This document shows, one piece after another, positions 36,236-43,771 of a stretch of DNA of 64,000 nt. The notes under the pieces were generated by a model. It saw nothing but the letters and a program-made list of their open reading frames with translations, was not told the DNA's origin and ran no database searches. Position 1 is the first letter of the stretch; each line of letters begins with the position of its first letter. The position numbers and the translations under genes are program-made. The stretch is from Anaerosacchariphilus polymeriproducens (GTDB lineage: Bacteria > Bacillota > Clostridia > Lachnospirales > Lachnospiraceae): contig NZ_QRCT01000045.1 of assembly GCF_003363435.1 (NCBI RefSeq), positions 1 to 64,000 of the forward strand. Reading direction: 5' to 3'.

Positions 36236-37660
36236 CTAAACTATAAGTTGTTCCAGATAGTCGATATAATCATTTTCACTGCATTTTAACTCTATTTTCT
36301 TTCTACAAATTTCTCCAAACTTTATTAAATTTTCCCTATCTGTTTCTAATTTCATAATTCCCGATACTAATTGATCCACATTTCCAGTCTGACATAGATA
36401 TCCATTTACCCCATCTGTAATAAATTCTACGGAACCGGCAACTTGTGTTACTACAGGTACACAACCATAGCTCATTGCTTCTAACATTGATAATCCTACT
36501 CCCTCATAATCAGATAAGTTCAAAAATATATCCGAATTTTTCCAGAATCCCTGCATTTTTTCTTTCGTTAAAAATCCATGCATTACAACTTTATTCTGTA
36601 GCTGGTTCCTGTAAATATAATCTTTTAATTTTTCTTCATAGGACCCGGTCCCGGCAATATGCAATTGATAATTTACTCTTTTATCTTCTAGCATATTTAT
36701 AAGTGGAACAAAAAGATCCACTCTCTTCTGTACTTTCTCTAAACGGGCAGCATAACCAATCTGAATTGATTTATTAGTGTCTAAACTATAACTTCTTTGT
36801 AAAACAGGTTCAAAGTGAACCGGGCTTTCTTTATAAAAAACTTTATTTTCATCAACACCAAATTCATGAACCATCTTTTCTTTAATATCATTACTAACAC
36901 AAGCTATTTTATCCACTTCATTTTTCATAAACTCCTGTCTACGATAAATATCTATTCGATCGTTATGAAGGACAGATATGATTTTTAGTTGATTTGGATA
37001 TAGCCTTTTAACAATACTTCCAGCTATTAAAAGCTGCCTTTGCTTATTAATCATTAATGTACAAGGTAGTTGCTCCACAATACTTTCTACTAATTCATGA
37101 ATCAAACTCCAATATCTTTTAAAATCAGTATCAAATGGTTTGACATGATCTATTAATTCTTTAACGGGTTTCTTTTCGGTAATATTACTATATAGCAGTA
37201 CATTATAATTCCTCTTTTTCAATCCTAATGCCGCCAAATAGGACCAGTTCTCAATTCCTCCCAGTTCAAAGCCATCAAGCATATCAAAGATAATATTTTC
37301 TGATGATTCTTCCAATGAAGTTAGATTCTTCAATCTAGGAAACTCGTGCAAATGATCTAAGACATAATCCATTATGACCTCTTCTTTTAGCAATAGATTA
37401 CTTAATAGATTCATGGATTTTAATTGTTCCTCGATCTCATTTTGATATTCACTTGCAATGATAATTTGAAACTCTTGTTTTCCGTTTTCTAGACTAATTG
37501 GAGAGCAAATTTCTTTTTCTTCTATTTTATTCCCCCATTTGCGGGATTCATTGTCAACAAAATACTTGACCGGGATATTCATACTAGAAAAAGCTTGCGC
37601 TACTTTCATTCCCCCCGAAGAAGCACCAAAAATTATAATATCTTTTTCTTTTTGATACAT
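36236..37660 (-). CDS. Rossmann-like module fused to GT4 glycosyltransferase
   Basis: The 474-aa protein begins with the module (IIIFGASSGGMKVAQAFSSMNI, YFVDNESRKWGNK, QIIIASEYQNEIEEQL; residues ~8-95). From about residue 125 it continues as a GT4 enzyme: DGFELGGIENWSYLAALGLKKRNYNV, IGYAARLEKVQKRVDLFVPL, VVMHGFLTKEKMQGFWKNSDIFLNLSDYEGVGLSMLEAMSYGCVPVVT. It is the second gene of the island operon. The family resemblance to glycan-assembling GT4 enzymes is clear, but the sugar is unknown. AAAGGAGGGC precedes the ATG. Confidence 0.88.
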   Translation of the reverse strand: MYQKEKDIIIFGASSGGMKVAQAFSSMNIPVKYFVDNESRKWGNKIEEKEICSPISLENGKQEFQIIIASEYQNEIEEQLKSMNLLSNLLLKEEVIMDYVLDHLHEFPRLKNLTSLEESSENIIFDMLDGFELGGIENWSYLAALGLKKRNYNVLLYSNITEKKPVKELIDHVKPFDTDFKRYWSLIHELVESIVEQLPCTLMINKQRQLLIAGSIVKRLYPNQLKIISVLHNDRIDIYRRQEFMKNEVDKIACVSNDIKEKMVHEFGVDENKVFYKESPVHFEPVLQRSYSLDTNKSIQIGYAARLEKVQKRVDLFVPLINMLEDKRVNYQLHIAGTGSYEEKLKDYIYRNQLQNKVVMHGFLTKEKMQGFWKNSDIFLNLSDYEGVGLSMLEAMSYGCVPVVTQVAGSVEFITDGVNGYLCQTGNVDQLVSGIMKLETDRENLIKFGEICRKKIELKCSENDYIDYLEQLIV

Positions 37661-37694
37661 AAAGGCCCTCCTTTCTTTCGTAGATTTTTAAAAA

Positions 37695-38723
37695 CTATGA
37701 TATTTTAAAGAACTCCTTTATTTCTTCTTTTCCTTCTTTCTTTAAAAATTCTCTAGCCGGTCTGGCCCCTGACTGAGTACAAATAAAAATGTAATCAACG
37801 AAATAATGGGGAAATTCTTCTGGAGAGATTATCGGTACGAATTGAAGAATTTTCCCTGCTTTATAGGGATCTATAAAAGCTTTGCACTCTGCATTTGGAA
37901 ATTTATCCTTTAATAAGTTTAAAGCTTCTTCACCTGATATATCTGCTCCCCAAATTAGATAACTTCGTATCTTTTTTTGAGGAATTAATTCGCTAAATAA
38001 ATATTGTAACTTCATCTGTATGATTTGGTGCGTTTGTTTTTTGCGAAATTCATCTGTGGATCTTGAACCCTCTCTCGCACGATAATGAAATAATTCTTCC
38101 TCTAACTTTGCAATCCCCAATCCCTTTGCCGCTACCCGGAAATAAAACTCTATATCCTCAATTAAAAAATCTTTATACAATCCAACTTTTTCATAAATTT
38201 CTCTTCTCATCATAGTCGATGGCTGCATAAATTTTTGTCCTTCATTGATAGACAAAAAAACATTATTGTTATCAACCGGTTCTTGTCCTCTTTTATGGGA
38301 ACCAATATATTTTTTCTTTGTATTTTCTGTTAAACCATCATCAAAAATAATGGAATAATTCGTTCCTAATAAATAAATATCTTCATGGGTATTTAAGAAT
38401 TCAACTTGCTTTTGAAATCTATTTGGATGTGAGATATCATCAGAATCCATTCTGGCAATGTATTCACCCCTTGCAATCCGTATACCGTCATTTACTGCTT
38501 CAATAAAGCTATTGGTAGAACGTGATAACATTACAACCCGTTGGTCTTTTTTTGCATATTCTATGATAATATCCAAAGATTTGTCCGTAGAACCATCATT
38601 AATTAGAATTAATTCAAAGTATGAATAGGTCTGCTTCAAAATAGAATCAACTGCTTCTCTTAAGTACTTTTCTGTGTTATATACCGGCATAATAACGGAA
38701 ACTAATTTCTTCTTTTCTCCCAT
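37695..38723 (-). CDS. GT2 glycosyltransferase fused to C-terminal Rossmann-like module
   Basis: The 342-aa protein has an N-terminal GT2 domain (VSVIMPVYNTEKYLREAVDSILKQTYSYFELILINDGSTDKS, YIARMDSDDISHPNRF with the D-x-D motif, and EDIEFYFRVAAKGLGIAKL). Its C-terminal module (residues ~255-340: YLIWGADISGEEALNLLKDKF, AFIDPYKAG, DYIFICTQSGARPAREFL) resembles the N-terminal modules of other island enzymes, with the order of domains reversed. The ATG at 38723 has AAAGGA 6 nt upstream, and a TTG 6 nt earlier is less likely. It is the first gene of the island, directly behind the promoters at 38773-38848. Confidence 0.88.
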   Translation of the reverse strand: MGEKKKLVSVIMPVYNTEKYLREAVDSILKQTYSYFELILINDGSTDKSLDIIIEYAKKDQRVVMLSRSTNSFIEAVNDGIRIARGEYIARMDSDDISHPNRFQKQVEFLNTHEDIYLLGTNYSIIFDDGLTENTKKKYIGSHKRGQEPVDNNNVFLSINEGQKFMQPSTMMRREIYEKVGLYKDFLIEDIEFYFRVAAKGLGIAKLEEELFHYRAREGSRSTDEFRKKQTHQIIQMKLQYLFSELIPQKKIRSYLIWGADISGEEALNLLKDKFPNAECKAFIDPYKAGKILQFVPIISPEEFPHYFVDYIFICTQSGARPAREFLKKEGKEEIKEFFKIS

Positions 38724-38772
38724 TGACAATCCTTTCTAGTAACGCATCTTTGCTCTTTTTAACTCTATATAT

Positions 38773-38800
38773 TTATCGGCTGATATTTGGAATTTCTTTA
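38773..38800 (-). promoter_or_regulatory. Putative flagellar sigma-28 (FliA/SigD) promoter of the glycosylation island
   Basis: The minus strand reads TAAA (38797-38800), 16 bp, then GCCGATAA (38773-38780). The sigma-28/SigD consensus is TAAA-N14-16-(G)CCGATA(A/T). It lies about 50 bp before the first island gene. The -10 octamer is a perfect match. Confidence 0.55.
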
Positions 38801-38819
38801 CACTTTTTCTATATAATAG

Positions 38820-38848
38820 TTTATATTTAATTGCTTAGAACGATGCAA
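38820..38848 (-). promoter_or_regulatory. Putative sigma-A promoter of the glycosylation island
   Basis: TTGCAT (38843-38848) and TATAAA (38820-38825) on the minus strand are separated by 17 bp. It lies upstream of the sigma-28-like site, so the island could have tandem promoters. Confidence 0.5.
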
Positions 38849-38919
38849 GATTGAATAGTAATTATTTTTTCCTTTAATTACATAAATAATGCATAATTAC
38901 AAAATCTTTCCTACCAACT

Positions 38920-38949
38920 AAAAAGCCCCGGATTGACCCGGGGCTTTTT
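38920..38949. terminator. Bidirectional intrinsic terminator
   Basis: AAAAAGCCCCGG and CCGGGGCTTTTT form a 12-bp perfect stem with a 6-nt loop, flanked by A and T tracts, so it can work on either strand. It ends the kinase-module transcript just after its last gene and insulates the glycosylation island promoter. Confidence 0.92.
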
Positions 38950-38970
38950 AAGCAACTCTACACTATTATT

Positions 38971-39396
38971 TTATAAAATAATTTCATCGGTATGGATAAA
39001 TACGATATCATCCTCGATGATAAAATCCTCTGCAATAAAATTATCCGTATTTTTTTTCAACTGTTGAGATGATTGGTTCCTAGTATCCAATATTTCCGTT
39101 TCATTAGAAACAGTCTTATTTCCTTTATCGGAATTTTTATTCTTTCCTTTAATAGAAACCATTTCAGAAGTCTTTCCTTTTTGATATTGGAACGGACTCA
39201 ATTTACGTGATCTGCCACGCTCTTGAGCATTTTTTTCGCTAATTCCTTCAATCTCTTTTTTCGCAGCTGTACCGGAAAGATCCGCATAAACTTTAGGTAT
39301 TTTAAACTTTATAAATAAAACAATAGACAAAATTAACATAATTCCAGCACTGACAAATCCAATGTTTGAAATTAATTTATATACTTCGACTGACAC
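38971..39396 (-). CDS. Small single-pass membrane protein of the kinase module
   Basis: The 141-aa protein has one membrane segment near the N-terminus (IGFVSAGIMLILSIVLFIKF) followed by a basic, Ser/Thr/Asn-rich, probably disordered cytoplasmic tail with the phosphorylatable-looking stretch TVSNETEILDTR. The C-terminus is acidic and hydrophobic (AEDFIIEDDIVFIHTDEIIL). I chose GTG at 39396, 8 nt after AAAGGAG; an ATG 27 nt upstream overlaps the kinase gene. I do not recognise a family. As the last gene of the kinase/FHA operon, it may be a kinase substrate that binds the FHA protein, but that is inference. Confidence 0.65.
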   Translation of the reverse strand: MSVEVYKLISNIGFVSAGIMLILSIVLFIKFKIPKVYADLSGTAAKKEIEGISEKNAQERGRSRKLSPFQYQKGKTSEMVSIKGKNKNSDKGNKTVSNETEILDTRNQSSQQLKKNTDNFIAEDFIIEDDIVFIHTDEIIL

Positions 39397-39412
39397 TTTA
39401 TGTACTCCTTTC

Positions 39413-41086
39413 TCAGGTTCCATAGGCGGTAATAATAGCCTTCTTGGTACTCTCTAATAATTTAACCGTCTCCTCCTTCATGGACTTGGTTTTGTCTGTG
39501 GTCGTATTCACACTCTTCACACCAGATTCTAACTTTTTATAAACATTCATTAATGTATTTTTTTCTACTCCATCTGTTTTGAACTTGGTTGCATATTGCA
39601 TCATGGAATCCCTGGCCAGCTCATAAAGTTCAAGATTCACGATCTCACTAGTTTCAACTTCTGTTAAAGAAAGCAGTTCTTTCATCTTTTGGAAAAAGGC
39701 AAAATACATACCCTGGTCACTTCCTTCAATTGCTTTTTGTGGAACATCACGATAAAATATACCTATTTCTTTATATACCGTTGCCATATTCTTTGTTTTA
39801 AATTCATCTCCGCCATATTTCAAAGCATCATCAAACCAGTTGATCGAAGCTTTCATACGGCTGCTGCGATTATCATTGGAATTCCCATAATCATAGTAAT
39901 ACCAATACATTTTCCCAGTTTCAAAGCAAATATTTGCATATGCATTCGGATCTTCACAAATGGCCGCTTTATTGCTCTTAATCGCTGAAACTAGTTTCTC
40001 TTCTTCTTGAACAGAGAATATCGCATCTTGTTTATATGTTTCCATTAAATTGATATACGCTTCCTGCCTGCCAGGTTCTATTTCCATAGCGTTGTAATAG
40101 AATTCTTCTTGTTCTTCTATACTGGAAGACTTTGCTGCCAAATCAATGGATTCATTATAATTATCTTTGGTTTTTTCAATTGCAGTTATTCTGGCACCCA
40201 CTCCAACTAAACTAAATAGTATCGTAAGGACGGAAGCAAAAATAAACGCCGTCATTTTCTTTTTCTGTTTCTTTTGATATTTATCATCAATCTCTTCATA
40301 ATGCTCAAGCGCATACATTAACTCAGCGCAAGATTGATATCTATCATTTGGATTTCTCTGAGTACATTTTAAGATGACTTTTTCAAGACCCCCAGATAAC
40401 ATAGGATTTACTTCTCTAATCGGTCTGATTTCATAAGGAGGTTCACAAGGATTACATCCAGTTACCAAATGATATAAAGTCGCTCCAAGACAATAAATAT
40501 CCGTTCTTGCATCAGTCTGACCCTGACCTCCAAACTGCTCAGGCGCTGCATAACCAACAGTTCCCAGACATGTGGTGTCTTCTATATTGTTTTCCTTAAA
40601 TACCCTCGCTGTCCCAAAATCAATTAAAGTCAGATTACCATCTGGCTTTAACATTACATTCGCAGGCTTCATATCTCGATAAATAATCGCTGGTGTCCTG
40701 GAATGCAGATATCCCAATACGTCGCACAGCTGCTTTGCCCATTCTATTACACTTTCCTGTGGCAAAGCCCCATATTCTTCGAGTGCTTCGCTTAAAGGGT
40801 TACCTTCTATATAATCCATTACAATTAAAAATGTATCTTGATCTTCAATTACGTCTATAATACTGGGCAAGTTGGGATGTGATAACCTTTTCAACATATC
40901 TGTTTCAACTACAAGACCTTGTTTTACAATTTCAAAATCCCGTATCCCATCTTTTCTTACTTCTTTAATCGCCCATTGCTTATTCGCTTTCTCATTCATT
41001 GCCAGATATACAATACTCATTCCACCCTGGCCGATCTTATTTAATATCTTATACTTCCCATCAACTATTGAACCAATTTCTAACAT
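39413..41086 (-). CDS. Serine/threonine protein kinase with extracytoplasmic TPR-like region
   Basis: The 557-aa protein has an N-terminal Hanks-type kinase domain (residues ~10-270): glycine loop KIGQGGMSIVYLA, WAIKEV with the ATP lysine, catalytic loop IIYRDMKPANVM (YRD instead of HRD), DFG in TLIDFGTAR, and GTVGYAAPEQF in the activation segment. One membrane segment follows (MTAFIFASVLTILFSLVGVGA), and the C-terminal ~240 residues are helical, TPR-like and probably outside. There are no PASTA repeats, so it is not the cell-wall kinase PrkC/PknB. TTAGGAGGAAGG precedes the ATG at 41086. It is co-transcribed with its cognate PP2C phosphatase. Confidence 0.9.
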   Translation of the reverse strand: MLEIGSIVDGKYKILNKIGQGGMSIVYLAMNEKANKQWAIKEVRKDGIRDFEIVKQGLVVETDMLKRLSHPNLPSIIDVIEDQDTFLIVMDYIEGNPLSEALEEYGALPQESVIEWAKQLCDVLGYLHSRTPAIIYRDMKPANVMLKPDGNLTLIDFGTARVFKENNIEDTTCLGTVGYAAPEQFGGQGQTDARTDIYCLGATLYHLVTGCNPCEPPYEIRPIREVNPMLSGGLEKVILKCTQRNPNDRYQSCAELMYALEHYEEIDDKYQKKQKKKMTAFIFASVLTILFSLVGVGARITAIEKTKDNYNESIDLAAKSSSIEEQEEFYYNAMEIEPGRQEAYINLMETYKQDAIFSVQEEEKLVSAIKSNKAAICEDPNAYANICFETGKMYWYYYDYGNSNDNRSSRMKASINWFDDALKYGGDEFKTKNMATVYKEIGIFYRDVPQKAIEGSDQGMYFAFFQKMKELLSLTEVETSEIVNLELYELARDSMMQYATKFKTDGVEKNTLMNVYKKLESGVKSVNTTTDKTKSMKEETVKLLESTKKAIITAYGT

Positions 41087-41096
41087 AACCTTCCTC

Positions 41097-41864
41097 CTAA
41101 AACGTACGTACAAGAATTACCGATATATTATCTGTTTCCTGCCTTTTTTTGTTTAAGTCAATAAGGTAATCTGCATTTTGCTTCATAGTTGCTACCTTAG
41201 TCAATTCTTCAGGATTCAAAAATTGTTGAATCTCACTATCATTTATCTCGTGACGAAAGCCATCCGAACAAAGCATATATGTAACATCTTTCTCTGTATT
41301 TCCAAATAAAAAATCTGCACTAACATAATCTGAAGCACCTACGCACTGTAAAAGAACATTCCTCCTTGGATCTATTCTTGCTTCTTCCTGAGAAATGTTT
41401 CCATTTTTAACCTCTCTTGCTACAACCGTTTGATCCTCCGTTAAAATTTCCACTTTATCAGATATTTTATATATTCTGGAGTCTCCTACGTTCGCAATAT
41501 AATATCTTTCTTCCGTCAATAACATGGCTACAACCGTTGTCCCTAATTTTATATTCTGTTGATTACCATAATTCATAATTTTCTGATTCATGATTTCAAT
41601 GATTGTTTCCCACTGTTCCTGTATTTCAAAATCTTCAAATCCTGTTTTACATAATATCGGTAATTGATTCATCATCCAGTTATGAAATGCATTAATAACC
41701 GTCGCACTGGCTACTTCGCCTTTCGCTAAACCGCCCATTCCATCACACAAAACAGCAAATGTCATCCGGCCCTTTCCGGTTTTTAATGTTTTTACCATTA
41801 AACTGTCTTGATTGGTTGATTTTTTTATCCCGATATCTGTACTTGCTGATACCATAAAATTCAA
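41097..41864 (-). CDS. PP2C-family serine/threonine phosphatase
   Basis: The 255-aa protein shows the PP2C metal motifs: STDIGIKKSTNQDSL, FAVLCDGMGGLAKGEVASATV, YIANVGDSRIYKI, and the C-terminal CSDGFRHEI and TDNISVILV. It removes phosphate from Ser/Thr of the kinase targets. The start is TTG at 41864, 8 nt after GGGGG. It lies between the FHA gene and the kinase gene, with tight spacing to both, which is the standard arrangement for a cognate pair. Confidence 0.92.
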   Translation of the reverse strand: MNFMVSASTDIGIKKSTNQDSLMVKTLKTGKGRMTFAVLCDGMGGLAKGEVASATVINAFHNWMMNQLPILCKTGFEDFEIQEQWETIIEIMNQKIMNYGNQQNIKLGTTVVAMLLTEERYYIANVGDSRIYKISDKVEILTEDQTVVAREVKNGNISQEEARIDPRRNVLLQCVGASDYVSADFLFGNTEKDVTYMLCSDGFRHEINDSEIQQFLNPEELTKVATMKQNADYLIDLNKKRQETDNISVILVRTF

Positions 41865-41880
41865 AATAATTTCCCCCTAA

Positions 41881-43053
41881 TTAATCCATTAGTTCAAATT
41901 TAAATTCTTCATTTCCTAATCTTATTGTAGCTCCATTGGGAACTAAAAACTCCTGGTTACTTGGAATGATCTTTCCATTTATATATGTATGATTTGTAGA
42001 ATTTGTATCTACAATAAAGTATTCTCTATTTCTTTTAACAAGACGCGCATGACTCCTGCTTATTGCCTTGTTATCGCTAATATAATAATCTACGAAACTT
42101 TTTTCTTTACCAATACGGAATATCTCTTTGTCTACTACAATTTTTTCCTGCGTTTTCATACGAATAAGATTTCCGGTCGCTTCTTTTTCCTGAATAGGTT
42201 CTGTACCTAATAACGTAGTTTCACCATAATTTATTCTCTGTTTTGGCATAATTGTACGAACTTGTTGTTTCTCTTCTTCCAGATTATCTTTTTTCTTTCT
42301 ATTTCCAAATGAAAACCAACCTTTTCTTTCTTTCAGTAAGTCCTGCTTTTCCGACTTTTTGTCTGGTGTCTCAATACCGGTAATCGACTTTTGCACATTT
42401 ACATTCCTTGGTTGAACCACTACAGAGCTGGAAGAAACACTTAGGGCACTAGTTAGACCCTGCGTCTGCATTGCTGTAAAAGGTTCTAGCGATTTGCTTT
42501 CTGCCTTTATCTCATCTAATATCTTCTTAAATTCCAGCAATTCAAAATCAGGAGTTCTGTTTAGATAATTAATAATCTTAGCTACATAATCACAATTTTC
42601 AGTTTGATCAAATTGTATACTAAACATTATATTTTTAAAAAAACGACTTAAATTAATTTCTTCTACAACTTGTCCAATCGGAAGACATACAAGAACAGCT
42701 TCACATGAACTAACATCTACAAACATATAACTTAAATCCAATAGAAATTCTGACCGTTCTATCATATATTCTTCAGCCTCTATCAATGCAGACGTGATAC
42801 TGGAAAAAACACCTATCAGTCTTTTCTTACTGATACTTCCTATAAAAAACTGTTCCACTGTTACTTTCGACGAAATATTATACTTAATGAATTTTTTATT
42901 CTCTTCTTGTGTAAAGACTACAGATGCAATCCCAGGTATTTTATTATTAGTAAGCATACCTAATGTTAATGAATCTATCTTATCTTCATTCTTAATTTGA
43001 TAAACCATATAAGTATTAATTCCTTGTGTTTCAAAGGTAAAATCGTAACTCAT
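41881..43053 (-). CDS. FHA-domain protein with N-terminal DUF6382-like domain
   Basis: The 390-aa protein has an N-terminal ~190-residue domain (DFTFETQGINTYMVYQI, SFFI-type beta strands, EFLLDLSYMFVDVSSCEAVLVCLPI) as in the lachnospiraceal DUF6382 family. A variable charged linker with a KK-rich stretch follows, then a C-terminal FHA domain (RIGKEKSFVDYYISDNKAISRSHARLVKRNREYFIVDTNSTNHTYINGKII) with the phosphothreonine-binding R-x-S-x-x-H-A and N-x-T residues. It should read phosphorylation made by the kinase downstream in the same operon. AGGAGGAAG precedes the ATG at 43053. Confidence 0.87.
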   Translation of the reverse strand: MSYDFTFETQGINTYMVYQIKNEDKIDSLTLGMLTNNKIPGIASVVFTQEENKKFIKYNISSKVTVEQFFIGSISKKRLIGVFSSITSALIEAEEYMIERSEFLLDLSYMFVDVSSCEAVLVCLPIGQVVEEINLSRFFKNIMFSIQFDQTENCDYVAKIINYLNRTPDFELLEFKKILDEIKAESKSLEPFTAMQTQGLTSALSVSSSSVVVQPRNVNVQKSITGIETPDKKSEKQDLLKERKGWFSFGNRKKKDNLEEEKQQVRTIMPKQRINYGETTLLGTEPIQEKEATGNLIRMKTQEKIVVDKEIFRIGKEKSFVDYYISDNKAISRSHARLVKRNREYFIVDTNSTNHTYINGKIIPSNQEFLVPNGATIRLGNEEFKFELMD

Positions 43054-43078
43054 TATCTTCCTCCTAAATGTATTACTT

Positions 43079-43201
43079 TCATGCCTCAATTATATAAGTA
43101 CAAATATATATTAATAACTTTTTATTCCATTGCATAAAAAACTGATTTAATGCACAAAATATAAAAGTAACAAATACAACATACCAATTAACTACATTCA
43201 T
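43079..43201 (-). CDS. Possible 40-aa membrane microprotein
   Basis: An open frame of 40 codons begins ATGAATGTAGTTAATTGG and encodes a hydrophobic peptide (WYVVFVTFIFCALNQFF, then LLIYICTYII) that could span the membrane. A GGGGGA stretch lies about 13 nt before the ATG, which is a long spacing. It ends 26 nt before the FHA start codon and would be the first gene of that transcript. Its reality rests only on the frame, its composition and its position. Confidence 0.3.
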   Translation of the reverse strand: MNVVNWYVVFVTFIFCALNQFFMQWNKKLLIYICTYIIEA

Positions 43202-43270
43202 TTAAATTTTCATTCCCCCTTTTTCACAATTTTTCTCCATCTCGTTTAAATTTATATATTTATTTGCATT

Positions 43271-43302
43271 AAAATCCGACTGCTAAATTGCAGTCGGATT
43301 TT
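43271..43302. terminator. Bidirectional intrinsic terminator after the zinc-ribbon gene
   Basis: AAAATCCGACTGC and GCAGTCGGATTTT form a perfect 13-bp stem with a 6-nt loop and end in Ts on the minus strand. It separates the ATPase/zinc-ribbon unit from the FHA-phosphatase-kinase unit. Confidence 0.88.
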
Positions 43303-43314
43303 AACTGTAATTAG

Positions 43315-43746
43315 CTATTCTAATTTATTACCACATTGACCGCAGAATTTCATTCCCTCATTATTTGTATGACCACAATTTGTACAAGTAATACCTGACT
43401 CATATGGTACATCATATACTGTATTTTCATTCTCTTGCGTTTCCCGAGACTCCTTTTTCATTGTCTCTCGTTCATCCTTGATCATTTGAATCACATCTTC
43501 ACTTTCTCTAATAATACGCTTATGATCATCGATCGCTTTACAAAATACCAATACCTCATCATCAACGCTTTCTCCGAGCGTATATTTATTATAATAATAC
43601 TTTCCAATTAATTTTTGCTTTTCGGCTATGGATGCTTTTTCATTCGTAATCTTCAAATTCATCTTATTAATTTCAATAACATCGTTTGTTTTTTCTCCAA
43701 CATTCTTTGCAAAACTATTTAACTTATCTAAAAATGCCATATTCAT
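43315..43746 (-). CDS. Zinc-ribbon protein with coiled-coil N-terminus
   Basis: The 143-aa protein has a helical, probably coiled-coil region (residues ~5-105, rich in Lys/Glu/Ile) and a C-terminal zinc ribbon with two CxxC pairs (ITCTNCGH and KFCGQCGNK). This arrangement is common in lachnospiraceal proteins next to FHA/kinase genes and in scaffold-like proteins; the exact role is unknown. GAAAGGAA lies 4 nt before the first ATG and 10 nt before a second ATG at 43740, so the start may be two codons later. It follows the CpaE-like ATPase gene and ends at a strong terminator. Confidence 0.8.
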   Translation of the reverse strand: MNMAFLDKLNSFAKNVGEKTNDVIEINKMNLKITNEKASIAEKQKLIGKYYYNKYTLGESVDDEVLVFCKAIDDHKRIIRESEDVIQMIKDERETMKKESRETQENENTVYDVPYESGITCTNCGHTNNEGMKFCGQCGNKLE

Positions 43747-43771
43747 AATTTCCTTTCTTTATAATCTAAAC

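Noticed and set aside
17335-38723. Capsule or O-antigen locus of the Wzx/Wzy type
   Set aside because: No flippase, polymerase or initiating phosphoglycosyltransferase is seen in the island; Maf proteins and the sigma-28-like site favour protein glycosylation.
39413-41086. PrkC/PknB cell-wall kinase
   Set aside because: The outer part has no PASTA repeats and looks TPR-like.
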